NCBI GenBank assembly: GCA_021201795.1
Contig: JAJQEF010000013.1
Span: forward strand, 1-64,000
DNA: 64,000 bases
Origin: Rikenellaceae bacterium
GTDB taxonomy: Bacteria; Bacteroidota; Bacteroidia; Bacteroidales; Rikenellaceae
Direction of reading: 5' to 3'
Shown: positions 46,383-54,940 of the stretch, piece by piece
How the letters are laid out: each line of letters starts with the position of its first letter
Position numbering within the stretch: position 1 is the stretch's first letter
Position numbers and translations under genes: made by a program
The notes under the pieces: generated by a model
What the model was told of the DNA's origin: nothing
Databases searched by the model: none
The model's input: the letters and a program-made list of their open reading frames with translations, nothing else

Positions 46383-47819
46383 TTACAAAATTGATTTTAC
46401 TGTTTCAAGCATACCTTTTTCCTGAATAGAATTAAGATATCCTGTGAGTTTTTCTGTGAGTCCAGCTATGTTGTTAAGGTTCTCTCCCCAGATAAATTCA
46501 GCACCTAAGATGCCCCTGGCAACTTCCGCAGTGTTTCCTGTAGCCCACAATTTGTTAAGAAGTTCGATGATAGCCGCGTCGTCGTTAGGGACGATAGTGT
46601 CCTGGCCTCTCTTACCGCCCTTGTAATATGTCACGATACCAGTGAGACCCAATACGAGTCCCGAAGGAAGTTCGCCCTTCCTTTCAAGATATATTTTGAG
46701 TCCCGGAAGATCGCGTGTTTTAAATTTAGGGAACGAGTTGAGCATAATGCTCGTAACGAAGTGTTTAACGAACGGATTGCGGAAACGGTCGAGAACGTCG
46801 CCAGCAAATTTTTCGAGTTCCTCCTTAGGAAGATCGAGTGTTTGGAGGAGTTCGTCGAACATAACTTTGTTCACGAATTTACCGGTAACATCGTGTTCTA
46901 CTATCTCTTTTACAGTGTCGAGTCCAGACAGGTATCCTACCGGGGACAGAACCGTGTGAGGGCCGTTGAGAAGAGTAACTTTTCTTTCATGATAAGGCTT
47001 CTCGCTCGGTACGAAGAGAACATTAAGTCCCGCTTTGTCCGCAGGGAACTCTTTAGCCACCGATTGAGGTGCTTCGATCACCCACAGGTGGAAAATTTCG
47101 CCTTTGACGACGAGCTTGTCGTTATATCCGATCCTTGCGTGTATCTCGTCGATAGTGTCTTTAGGGTAGCCCGGAACGATACGATCGACTAATGTGCTGT
47201 AAACTCCGCACGCGGTCTCGAACCATTTTTTGAAATCTTCGCCGAGGTTCCAAAGATCGATATATTGTTCGATACATTTTTTAAGTTCTGTTCCGTTATG
47301 GAAGATAAGCTCGCAAGGGAGTATGATAAATCCTTTGTCCGCAGCTCCGTTAAAGGTTTTGAATCTGTGATAAAGCAACTGTGTGAGTTTGCCCGGATAT
47401 GACTTCGCGGGTTTATCGTCCAGTTTACAGGAAGGATCGAATGCGATTCCAGCCTCGGTTGTATTAGAGATCACGAAGCGCATCTCGGGCTTCTCCGCGA
47501 GTTTAATATATTCGTCGAACTGAGTGTATGGATTTAGCCCCCTGCTGATAACGTCGATAAGTTCGATGCTGTCAACTTCTTTGCCGTTATCCAATCCCTG
47601 GAGATTAAGGTGGTAGAGACCGTCTTGAGCGTTCAGCATGTCCACCATACCGTTCTCTATAGGCTGTACTACGACTACGCTGCCGTTGAAATCCGCTTTT
47701 TCATTCATGTTGTAAATGATCCAGTCCACGAATGCGCGCAGGAAGTTGCCTTCGCCGAATTGGATTACCTTTTCAGGATAGTTTTTGTTCGGTGCTGTTT
47801 TTCTGTTCAGTTCTTTCAT
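46383..47819 (-). CDS. uxaB: Tagaturonate reductase (altronate oxidoreductase)
   Basis: 478 residues of the mannitol dehydrogenase family. N-terminal Rossmann region starts QFGEGNFLRAFVDWIIYNMN, and the C-terminal helical domain has KVTLLNGPHTVLSPVGYL (Lys of the family motif) and FVKHFVTSIMLNSFPKFKTRDLP. It reduces D-tagaturonate, the product of UxaC, to D-altronate with NADH. UxuB is related, but the neighbouring UxaA supports UxaB. Confidence 0.92.
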   Translation of the reverse strand: MKELNRKTAPNKNYPEKVIQFGEGNFLRAFVDWIIYNMNEKADFNGSVVVVQPIENGMVDMLNAQDGLYHLNLQGLDNGKEVDSIELIDVISRGLNPYTQFDEYIKLAEKPEMRFVISNTTEAGIAFDPSCKLDDKPAKSYPGKLTQLLYHRFKTFNGAADKGFIILPCELIFHNGTELKKCIEQYIDLWNLGEDFKKWFETACGVYSTLVDRIVPGYPKDTIDEIHARIGYNDKLVVKGEIFHLWVIEAPQSVAKEFPADKAGLNVLFVPSEKPYHERKVTLLNGPHTVLSPVGYLSGLDTVKEIVEHDVTGKFVNKVMFDELLQTLDLPKEELEKFAGDVLDRFRNPFVKHFVTSIMLNSFPKFKTRDLPGLKIYLERKGELPSGLVLGLTGIVTYYKGGKRGQDTIVPNDDAAIIELLNKLWATGNTAEVARGILGAEFIWGENLNNIAGLTEKLTGYLNSIQEKGMLETVKSIL

Positions 47820-47970
47820 GTTTATATGATTTTTATTTAGTTTTCCTTTTCAGGAGGGGTTTAAACATACAAAGTTTGCAAAAATTGACGATAATACCAA
47901 GCGGATTTTAGTAAATATTTAAAAAAGATTAAAGCCTGTATTAAAATATTTTTTATGATCTTTTTTTGAT

Positions 47971-47978
47971 TAAATTTG
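47971..47978 (+). promoter_or_regulatory. Promoter -7 element of uxaC
   Basis: TAAATTTG in the 217-nt divergent space between uxaB and uxaC. No good -33 box. Confidence 0.5.
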
Positions 47979-47982
47979 TAAC

Positions 47983-47997
47983 TGCACGTCATGTGCA
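47983..47997. promoter_or_regulatory. Possible operator dyad in the uxaB-uxaC space
   Basis: TGCAC (47983-47987), GTCAT, GTGCA (47993-47997): a perfect inverted repeat with a 5-nt spacer just past the -7 box, around the expected start of transcription, where a repressor would block. The regulator is unknown. Confidence 0.35.
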
Positions 47998-48036
47998 CAG
48001 TTTGAATATTAATTAAACATCATAAAATTATTACGG

Positions 48037-49440
48037 ATGAAAGAATTTATGGACGAGAACTTTATGCTCGACAGCGAAGAAGCACAGGTTCTCTATCACC
48101 AACACGCGGCGAAGATGCCGATCATCGACTATCACTGTCATCTTATCCCTAAAATGATTGCGGATAATTATCAGTTCAAGAACATGACCGAGATATGGTT
48201 GGGCGGGGATCACTATAAATGGCGTGCGATGCGCGGTAACGGTATCGACGAAGAATATATTACGGGAAATAAACCGGACTACGAGAAATTCGAGAAATGG
48301 GCGGAGACCGTTCCTTATACTATGCGTAACCCGTTGTATCATTGGGTGCACCTCGAACTCCAGAAAGTATTCGGGGTTAACAAAATACTCAAGCCAGGAA
48401 CCGCAAAAGAGATATATGACGAGTGTACCGCTAAACTTCAGACTGAAGAGTTCCGTGCACAGAATATAATGAAAAAGTGTAATGTGGAAGTCGTTTGTAC
48501 TACGGACGATCCCGCGGACACACTGGAATACCACCAGCAGATCAAAGACAATCCGTTCGGTGTCAAGGTTCTTCCTACATGGAGGCCGGACAAAGCTATG
48601 GCTGTCGAGAATGCTGCGGCTTACAACGAGTATATTGCAGGTCTCGAGAAGGTCTCTAACGTTAGCATATCTTCGTTCAGCGACCTTATGAAAGCGCTGA
48701 GGATTCGTCAGGACTTCTTCGAATCTCTCGGATGTAAATTGTCTGACCATGGTCTCGAGACATTCTATGCTGAAGACTACACTCAGGCGGAAATCAATAC
48801 TATCTTCGACAAGGTAAGGAGTGGAAAGGAAGCAACACAGGAAGAGTTGTTGAAGTTCCGTTCGGCAATGTTATTCGAGTTCGCAGTGATGGACTTCGAA
48901 AAAGACTGGACCCAGCAGTTTCATGTAGGAGCTATTCGTAACTGCAACACCAAGATGTTTGAGAAGCTCGGACCGGACACCGGTTACGATGCTATCCACG
49001 ACGTTAAAATGGCTGCTGCCGGACACAAGCTTCTCAATAAACTAGCTTATAACAATACACTTACCAAGACCATTCTTTATAACCTCAATCCGGGCGATAA
49101 CGAAGTCTTGACTACAATGGCTTACACGTTCAACGACGGTACCGTAGCAGGTAAAATGCAGTTCGGTTCCGGTTGGTGGTTCCTCGATCAGGAAGTAGGC
49201 ATGATAAACCAGATGAACTCACTCTCTGTTCTCGGTCTTCTCAGCCGTTTCGTAGGTATGCTTACAGATTCGCGCAGCTTCTTGTCTTACCCACGCCACG
49301 AGTATTTCCGCCGTATTCTTTGCAACCTTATAGGTGAAGATATCAGGAAAGGTAAACTGCCTCGCAGCGAAATGGCGTTCATCGGACAAATGGTCGAGGA
49401 TATATCTTACAACAATGCTAAAAACTTTTTCAAATTCTAA
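48037..49440 (+). CDS. uxaC: Uronate isomerase (glucuronate/galacturonate isomerase)
   Basis: 467 residues, standard for UxaC of the amidohydrolase superfamily. Metal site start PIIDYHCHLIPKMIAD, later CTTDDPADTLEYH, LPTWRPDKAM and QFHVGAIRNCN. It isomerises D-galacturonate to D-tagaturonate and D-glucuronate to D-fructuronate. Divergent from uxaBA, completing the galacturonate pathway to 2-keto-3-deoxygluconate. kdgK and kdgA are not in the window. Confidence 0.95.
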   Translation: MKEFMDENFMLDSEEAQVLYHQHAAKMPIIDYHCHLIPKMIADNYQFKNMTEIWLGGDHYKWRAMRGNGIDEEYITGNKPDYEKFEKWAETVPYTMRNPLYHWVHLELQKVFGVNKILKPGTAKEIYDECTAKLQTEEFRAQNIMKKCNVEVVCTTDDPADTLEYHQQIKDNPFGVKVLPTWRPDKAMAVENAAAYNEYIAGLEKVSNVSISSFSDLMKALRIRQDFFESLGCKLSDHGLETFYAEDYTQAEINTIFDKVRSGKEATQEELLKFRSAMLFEFAVMDFEKDWTQQFHVGAIRNCNTKMFEKLGPDTGYDAIHDVKMAAAGHKLLNKLAYNNTLTKTILYNLNPGDNEVLTTMAYTFNDGTVAGKMQFGSGWWFLDQEVGMINQMNSLSVLGLLSRFVGMLTDSRSFLSYPRHEYFRRILCNLIGEDIRKGKLPRSEMAFIGQMVEDISYNNAKNFFKF

Positions 49441-49461
49441 ATAAAGAATTGATTTTAATAT

Positions 49462-49490
49462 AACGGGAATCATCTGGTTCCCGTTTTTAA
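49462..49490 (+). terminator. Terminator after uxaC
   Basis: AACGGGAA (49462-49469) and TTCCCGTT (49478-49485), 8-nt loop, then T-rich. The next gene starts 12 nt later, so any read-through expression would be weak. Confidence 0.75.
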
Positions 49491-49502
49491 TATTTATATA
49501 AA

Positions 49503-50258
49503 ATGAGAAATCCGGTTAAATTTTTTATTCTCGGAATGGTTCCTTTTCTGTTTTCGGCTTCCTGTAAACAGGATGACGGGTATCAGCCGTTGATTATGGA
49601 CGGAGATAGAATTGTTTTTCAGGGGGATTCGATTACGGACGGTAATTGGGGGCAAAATCAAAGCGGAGAACGGGGAACTGATCCGAATCATATCTTTGGA
49701 CATGGCTATATGTTTATTTGTGCCGCAACCTATACGGCTGAATATCCGGATAGAAGATATGATTTCTATAACAGGGGTATAAGCGGTAACAGGCTTGAGG
49801 ATATGGCTGCCAAATGGCAGCAGGATGTTCTGGATTTGAATCCTGATATAGTCTCGATATTGATAGGAATAAACGATGTTGGAAATCATTTATTACAAAG
49901 TAAAACTGCCGAGGACTTTGATTATGATGGATGGGAGACGAGCTACAGAGCATGTATTGAAAAATCGCTGTTCAAAAATCCGAATGTTAAATTTATTCTC
50001 GGTGCACCGTTCGTTGCGGAAGTGAACGATATGTCTTATCTGTGGTCGGAACGGGAAAAATTGACAAGGGAGCTCGGGGAGATCGTCAGGAAACTGGCGA
50101 ATGAATATGGTGCAGTATTCATTCCTTACTTCGAAATGTTCGAAAAAGCATTTGATAAAGCACCTGCGGAATATTGGCTTTGGGACGGAGTTCATCCGAC
50201 TCCGGCCGGTCATAAACTTATGGCAGACTTGTGGATGAGTATGGTGGGGAAAATATAA
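49503..50258 (+). CDS. SGNH/GDSL-family esterase lipoprotein
   Basis: 251 residues with a lipoprotein signal (FLFSASC, Cys21). SGNH blocks: GDSITDGNWG with Ser43 as nucleophile, RGISGNRLEDM (Gly block), GINDVG (Asn block) and WDGVHPTPAGH with the Asp/His of the triad. These are carbohydrate esterases or lipases. Next to the uxa genes, a pectin or rhamnogalacturonan acetylesterase is plausible but is an inference from context. A terminator precedes and another follows. Confidence 0.8.
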   Translation: MRNPVKFFILGMVPFLFSASCKQDDGYQPLIMDGDRIVFQGDSITDGNWGQNQSGERGTDPNHIFGHGYMFICAATYTAEYPDRRYDFYNRGISGNRLEDMAAKWQQDVLDLNPDIVSILIGINDVGNHLLQSKTAEDFDYDGWETSYRACIEKSLFKNPNVKFILGAPFVAEVNDMSYLWSEREKLTRELGEIVRKLANEYGAVFIPYFEMFEKAFDKAPAEYWLWDGVHPTPAGHKLMADLWMSMVGKI

Positions 50259-50263
50259 AGACT

Positions 50264-50284
50264 AAGGCTGCCGGAGGCAGCCTT
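50264..50284. terminator. Bidirectional terminator between the esterase and galE
   Basis: AAGGCTGCC and GGCAGCCTT, 9-bp stem with a GGA loop, AT-rich flanks. Confidence 0.75.
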
Positions 50285-50291
50285 ATATATT

Positions 50292-51317
50292 TTATTCAAT
50301 ATTCCTTATACGTTTCTCCCACGCCCATGCGGACTTCAGCGTGTCCTCGATCGGAACCTGCGCCGTCCATCCGAGTTCTTCGTTGGCATAAGTGGTATCT
50401 GCCCAGATTTTTTCGATATCTCCAGCTCGTCTACCTACGATCTTATATCTTATTTTAAGGTCGTTCACTTCCTGGAATTTGTTTAAGAGTTGTAAAACGG
50501 ATAATCCGTTTCCGGTTCCTACATTGAAAATTTCATATCCGGATTTACTCTTGCCCTGCGTCATACGAGCCATTCCCGCAACATGCGCTCTCGCGAGATC
50601 TACAACATCTATATAATCCCTGACCGCCGATCCGTCAGGAGTATTGTAGTCGTTCCCGAATACGCTGAGCTCGTCTCTTAAACCTGCAGCAGTCTGTGTA
50701 ATGAACGGTACGAGATTCCCCGGAACACCTTTGGGAAGTTCTCCTATTAATGCCGAAGGATGGGCGCCGATGGGATTGAAATATCTTAATGAAATACCCT
50801 TGATCTGCGGATGCGCCGTGATTGCGTCGCGTAAAATATCTTCACAGACCTGCTTGGTATTCCCGTATGGGGAATTTGCCGGTTTGCGCGGTGTTTGTTC
50901 TGTAACGGGAAGAACATCCGGTTCTCCGTAAACCGTACACGACGAAGAGAATACAAGGTTGTCCACTCCGTTGTCTCTCATGAGTTCAAGAATATTCAGT
51001 AAAGAGGTAATGTTGTTCCTGTAATACAATAATGGTTTGATTACGGACTCGCCTACCGCCTTGGAGGCAGCGAAATGAATAATCGAATTGAATTTATATT
51101 TTTTGAACACTTCATACATTGCTTCGAAATCGCAGCAGTCCACCACCTCCAAAGGTACGTCCACACCTGTGATTTTACGGACGCCCTCTACCGCATCCAT
51201 GTCGGAGTTCGAAAGGTTGTCGACAATAAACACGTCGTATCCGGCGTTAATAAGTTCGACAGCAGTGTGGCTTCCGATGAAACCCGCGCCTCCGGTAACT
51301 AAAACACATTCTTTCAT
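50292..51317 (-). CDS. galE: UDP-glucose 4-epimerase
   Basis: 341 residues of the extended short-chain dehydrogenase family. NAD-binding GGAGFIGSHTAVELINAGY, VFSSSCTVYG and the catalytic YxxxK as SPYGNTKQVCEDIL, then SLRYFNPIGAHPS and FNVGTGNGLSVL. It interconverts UDP-glucose and UDP-galactose for glycan synthesis or galactose use. Monocistronic, divergent from manA. Confidence 0.93.
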   Translation of the reverse strand: MKECVLVTGGAGFIGSHTAVELINAGYDVFIVDNLSNSDMDAVEGVRKITGVDVPLEVVDCCDFEAMYEVFKKYKFNSIIHFAASKAVGESVIKPLLYYRNNITSLLNILELMRDNGVDNLVFSSSCTVYGEPDVLPVTEQTPRKPANSPYGNTKQVCEDILRDAITAHPQIKGISLRYFNPIGAHPSALIGELPKGVPGNLVPFITQTAAGLRDELSVFGNDYNTPDGSAVRDYIDVVDLARAHVAGMARMTQGKSKSGYEIFNVGTGNGLSVLQLLNKFQEVNDLKIRYKIVGRRAGDIEKIWADTTYANEELGWTAQVPIEDTLKSAWAWEKRIRNIE

Positions 51318-51380
51318 AATCTGGATATTTTATATTATCTTTATTTTCCGGGGATGTCCGCAGAGTGCGGCTCTATGCAA

Positions 51381-51388
51381 CAAATGTA
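51381..51388 (-). promoter_or_regulatory. Promoter -7 element of galE
   Basis: CAAATGTA on the + strand is TACATTTG on the - strand, 63 nt before the galE start. Confidence 0.45.
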
Positions 51389-51409
51389 TGAAAATATTAA
51401 TAAATATTT

Positions 51410-51417
51410 TAAATTTG
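51410..51417 (+). promoter_or_regulatory. Promoter -7 element of manA-comEB
   Basis: TAAATTTG, 30 nt before the manA ATG and back to back with the galE element. Confidence 0.5.
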
Positions 51418-51447
51418 CGTTTCATTTTACGATTTAACTGACCGATA

Positions 51448-52416
51448 ATGCTATATCCGTTAAAATTCGAACCTATATATAAAGAACGTATCTGGGGGGG
51501 CAACAGGCTAAGAGATAATTACTTGAGAATGTGTCCCGACGACCGGCCGATAGGCGAAAGCTGGGAGCTGTCCGGACTCGACGGCGATCTGTCCGTTGTG
51601 ACAAACGGAGAGCTTGCCGGGAATAATATCCAGGAACTTATCGAGATATATATGGGTGAACTCGTAGGTGACGCTGTTTTCGATAAATTCGGCATGGAAT
51701 TCCCCGTGCTTGTCAAACTTCTGGACGCAAGCGATATTCTTTCGGTACAGGTGCATCCCGGAGACGAACTTGCTGCGGAGAGGCACGGTGCTTACGGTAA
51801 AACCGAAATGTGGTACGTTATGGAGGCAGATGAAGATTCCTATATCTATTTGGGTTTCAGTAAAAATATCAGTAGGGAAGAATATATCGACCACCTTAAT
51901 AACAAAACCATTCAGTCAGTTTTGAAAAAAGAAAAAGTTAAAAAAGGAGATATGTTCTATCTGCCTGCAGGAACGATACATGCGATTGGCAGCGGAGTGC
52001 TTCTTGCCGAAATACAGCAGACTTCCGACATTACTTACAGGCTCTATGACTGGGATAGAAAGGACAGTAAGGGGAAAATGAGGGATCTGCACACCGAACT
52101 TGCCGTGGATGCCCTTGATTTCGGAAAACGAAACGATCTTTGCATCCGAACCGAATCTAAAAAAAACGAAGTTGTGGAAGCAGTTTCTTCCGAATTTTTC
52201 GTTACCAATATAATCGAGATGGATGGTGCTATGGAAAGAGATTATTCTTCTCTTGATTCCTTTGTAATTTACCAGTGTCTGGAAGGTGAAATTTTTATCG
52301 AAACCGAAGGCGGAATGGAATATATGATGGATGCGGAGACGGTTCTTCTGCCTGCGGTTTTTAACTATGCGGTTATTAAGGGAAAAGGAAAATTCCTTGA
52401 AGTATATATAAAATAA
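51448..52416 (+). CDS. manA: Mannose-6-phosphate isomerase, class I
   Basis: 322 residues, the short Bacillus-like form. Cupin zinc site: SVQVHPGDELAAERHG and GKTEMWYVMEADED, with AGTIHAIGSGVLLAEIQQTSD and the YRLYDWDR motif near the C-terminal cupin. It interconverts mannose-6-P and fructose-6-P, feeding GDP-sugar synthesis. It shares a transcript with comEB (6-nt gap). Confidence 0.92.
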   Translation: MLYPLKFEPIYKERIWGGNRLRDNYLRMCPDDRPIGESWELSGLDGDLSVVTNGELAGNNIQELIEIYMGELVGDAVFDKFGMEFPVLVKLLDASDILSVQVHPGDELAAERHGAYGKTEMWYVMEADEDSYIYLGFSKNISREEYIDHLNNKTIQSVLKKEKVKKGDMFYLPAGTIHAIGSGVLLAEIQQTSDITYRLYDWDRKDSKGKMRDLHTELAVDALDFGKRNDLCIRTESKKNEVVEAVSSEFFVTNIIEMDGAMERDYSSLDSFVIYQCLEGEIFIETEGGMEYMMDAETVLLPAVFNYAVIKGKGKFLEVYIK

Positions 52417-52422
52417 ATTCAA

Positions 52423-52860
52423 ATGGGATATAACGAGGAGAAACAGCGTCAGTTGGATGTACGTTATCTGCGTATGGCCAAAATATGGTCCGAGAACTCG
52501 TATTGTGTAAGACGTAAGGTAGGGGCATTAATCGTTAAGGATAAGATGATAATTTCAGACGGATTTAACGGTACCCCGTCAGGATTCGAAAATATATGCG
52601 AAGATGCGGAAGGCAAAACAAAATCCTATGTGCTTCATGCCGAGGCTAATGCCATAACTAAAGTTGCTAAATCGGGCAACAGCAGCGAGGGTGCGACGCT
52701 GTATATAACTTCTTCCCCGTGTATGGAGTGCTCGAAACTTATAATACAATCCGGTATTAAACGCGTTGTATATTGCGACGAATACCACACACTCGAAGGA
52801 GTGGACCTTCTTAAACGTGTAGGAATAGAGACTGCCTGGGTTGAATTAGATTGCAGATAA
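52423..52860 (+). CDS. comEB: dCMP deaminase (ComEB family)
   Basis: 145 residues. DGFNGTPSGFENICED (nucleotide loop), HAE at 72-74 and SSPCMECS with the two zinc Cys at 100 and 103. It converts dCMP to dUMP for thymidylate synthesis. Its last 15 nt overlap the 3' end of ispD on the other strand. Confidence 0.9.
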   Translation: MGYNEEKQRQLDVRYLRMAKIWSENSYCVRRKVGALIVKDKMIISDGFNGTPSGFENICEDAEGKTKSYVLHAEANAITKVAKSGNSSEGATLYITSSPCMECSKLIIQSGIKRVVYCDEYHTLEGVDLLKRVGIETAWVELDCR

Positions 52861-53514
52861 TATGGCTTCGGCGATTATCATATCAGCCGGAGTAGTAAGT
52901 TTTATATTCAGTGGATCCCCGTCCGTTATATGGATTGCATATCCTTTTTTCTCTGCAACACTGGCATCGTCGGTAAATTCCGGTGAAAATTCAGTGTCGT
53001 AGGAATCCATAATTATTCTTTTTTTAAAAAACTGCGGAGTCTGTACTGCATAAAGTCCGCTGCGGTCGACGATTTTATTTTCCGTGTCTGTATATCTTCT
53101 TAATGAGTCCGATACAGGAACAGCAGGAATGGCGCACCCGTATTGCTCAGCCGTAAGTTTTGTAGAGGTAATTACTTTTTCCGTGACTAAAGGACGCACG
53201 CCGTCATGGATACCTATTATATTGCAGTATGAAGCACGCTTTAAACCATTTTTAACGGAATCGAACCTGTTGTCTCCTCCGAAGGTTATGTCGTGAGGTA
53301 TATTGAAGTTATATTCCAGACATAACTTCTTCCACAAAGATAATTCGCTGCTGGGTATAACAAGGATTATTCGGGAATCTTTAAGGGCATTATGAAATTT
53401 CTCGATAGTGTGCATAAGAACTGGCCTGCCCTTTAACAACGCGAACTGTTTGGGGACAGGACCGCCCATCCTGGAGCCTCTACCGCTGGCGACGATTATT
53501 ATACCGGTTTTCAT
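52846..53514 (-). CDS. ispD: 2-C-methyl-D-erythritol 4-phosphate cytidylyltransferase
   Basis: 222 residues. N-terminal nucleotide loop ASGRGSRMGGPVPKQF, the GIHDGVRPLVT motif and VQTPQFF. It makes CDP-methylerythritol in the MEP route, which supplies the isopentenyl diphosphate used by the polyprenyl synthase at 2255-3223. Its ATG overlaps the stop of the upstream epimerase gene (ATGA), making it last of a four-gene overlapping operon. Confidence 0.93.
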   Translation of the reverse strand: MKTGIIIVASGRGSRMGGPVPKQFALLKGRPVLMHTIEKFHNALKDSRIILVIPSSELSLWKKLCLEYNFNIPHDITFGGDNRFDSVKNGLKRASYCNIIGIHDGVRPLVTEKVITSTKLTAEQYGCAIPAVPVSDSLRRYTDTENKIVDRSGLYAVQTPQFFKKRIIMDSYDTEFSPEFTDDASVAEKKGYAIHITDGDPLNIKLTTPADMIIAEAILSAI

Positions 53515-54530
53515 TTTCTTGTATCTTTTAGATATGAATCTGCCATGTAGCCTATGGATTCTTTTACCGGTCTGAATTTGTATCCGGTAAGCCGAGTGAT
53601 TGCACTATTATCGTAGTAGGTTCTGCATGCGGCTATTTCAGCGATATTTTGAGAAAAGGGATTATCCATGTGTCCGAGTCCGGAGATTATTTCCGCTGCC
53701 TTACTGAAAAAATTAAGTGTTTTTTTTCCTATTTTCATACGAGGAGGTTTTTTACCTACTGCGTTGGTAATCATTATCATTAGTTCCCTGAAACTTATAT
53801 TCTCGGAAGATACGATGAATCTTCGTCCTACTGCTTCCGGTATTTCGGATAGTCGTATCATAACAGAAGCTACATCCCTTACATCTACGAAACCGCTTCC
53901 CCCCGGAGGATAAACTGCAACTCCCTTGGCGATAGTGGCAAACATCAAAGGGGTGCCGTACTCCTTCCAGTTGCCCGGACCCAGAATGACAGATGGATTT
54001 ACTATAACGGTTTTAAGTCCGCTGTTGTGTCCGCGCCATACTTCGTTCTCGGAATAAAATTTACTGATCGCGTATGGCGCCCAGTTTGAGATATTATCAG
54101 GATAAGAGTTCTCGTCCGTGATTTTTTCCGGTTCCGAGCCCAATGCCGCAACCGAACTTACGTGAATAAGTTTATCGACCCCGGCATCCATACATGAATT
54201 TACTACATGGTGTGTAATATCCGTATTGAGTGCTATAAGATTATCAGTTCCATCATTCATCGAAACGCCTGCTGCGCAGTGAAAGATCATGTCGGTACCC
54301 TGAAAGGCTTCGGTGAGTTCATGGGGATTCATAAAGTCCGCTTTAATAATTTTAAGTTCAGGTTCCGCACCGAGGTAGGAATATAATTTTTTCATTGATT
54401 CCGGATTTCTCACTATAAGCACCGGATTAACACCCAGTGTGAGAAGTTGCGATACAAGTTCGCGCCCGAGCATTCCCGTGCCGCCTGTTACTGCAACTGT
54501 TTTATGATTTAATTCGCTTACAGTGTCCAT
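53511..54530 (-). CDS. NAD-dependent epimerase/dehydratase (extended SDR)
   Basis: 339 residues from the ATG at 54530; the frame extends further but only into the upstream gene. NAD motif VTGGTGMLGRELV (TGxxGxxG), VSSVAALG and YAISKFYSENEVW with the catalytic Tyr and Lys. Related to dihydroflavonol reductase/hopanoid HpnA-like dehydrogenases; substrate unknown. It overlaps the PPOX gene by 13 nt and ispD by 4 nt. Confidence 0.8.
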   Translation of the reverse strand: MDTVSELNHKTVAVTGGTGMLGRELVSQLLTLGVNPVLIVRNPESMKKLYSYLGAEPELKIIKADFMNPHELTEAFQGTDMIFHCAAGVSMNDGTDNLIALNTDITHHVVNSCMDAGVDKLIHVSSVAALGSEPEKITDENSYPDNISNWAPYAISKFYSENEVWRGHNSGLKTVIVNPSVILGPGNWKEYGTPLMFATIAKGVAVYPPGGSGFVDVRDVASVMIRLSEIPEAVGRRFIVSSENISFRELMIMITNAVGKKPPRMKIGKKTLNFFSKAAEIISGLGHMDNPFSQNIAEIAACRTYYDNSAITRLTGYKFRPVKESIGYMADSYLKDTRK

Positions 54531-54940
54531 ATTATTTTTTTTCCGAAACCCAGTCTGTTGTCCGTAAGTTTCATAAACTCCGGAACCAGCACCCATAGAT
54601 CGAGTTTCATTACCGCAGAAAAAGGGTATTTTTTGATATATCTTGTTTTAGCTTTATCAAAAAGCACGCCTTCCGGACGTTGCATTTTGCCGCATATCTG
54701 TAAACCCCGTATTTTGCCGACGACAGATGTTTCCAATACTATAGATGCAGCGACATCGCTGTTTTCGAGTCCCTGGGAAGCGTGTTTGGTTTCAGGTGAA
54801 GACGTAAAAACGAAGCAGTTTTCGCTGGACATCCATGCATAAAAAAGATTGGCACAATACGGGCGGTTATCCACGGCCGTAGCTAATGTCATGACATGAT
54901 GTTCTTTTATAAAACGAATAATTTCTTTATCAGGATCCAT
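54518..54940 (-). CDS. Small PPOX-fold flavin-binding protein
   Basis: 140 residues: HHVMTLATAVDNRPYCANLFYAW and FTSSPETKHASQGLENSDVAASI fit the YhbP-like branch of the FMN split-barrel superfamily. Substrate unknown. Start and stop overlap both neighbours (TAATG junction with the M23 gene), so it is translationally coupled in the operon. Confidence 0.7.
   Translation of the reverse strand: MDPDKEIIRFIKEHHVMTLATAVDNRPYCANLFYAWMSSENCFVFTSSPETKHASQGLENSDVAASIVLETSVVGKIRGLQICGKMQRPEGVLFDKAKTRYIKKYPFSAVMKLDLWVLVPEFMKLTDNRLGFGKKIIWTL

Noticed and set aside
48031..48750. 239-codon reading frame on the - strand
   Set aside because: Antisense to conserved uxaC coding sequence, with no family motifs.
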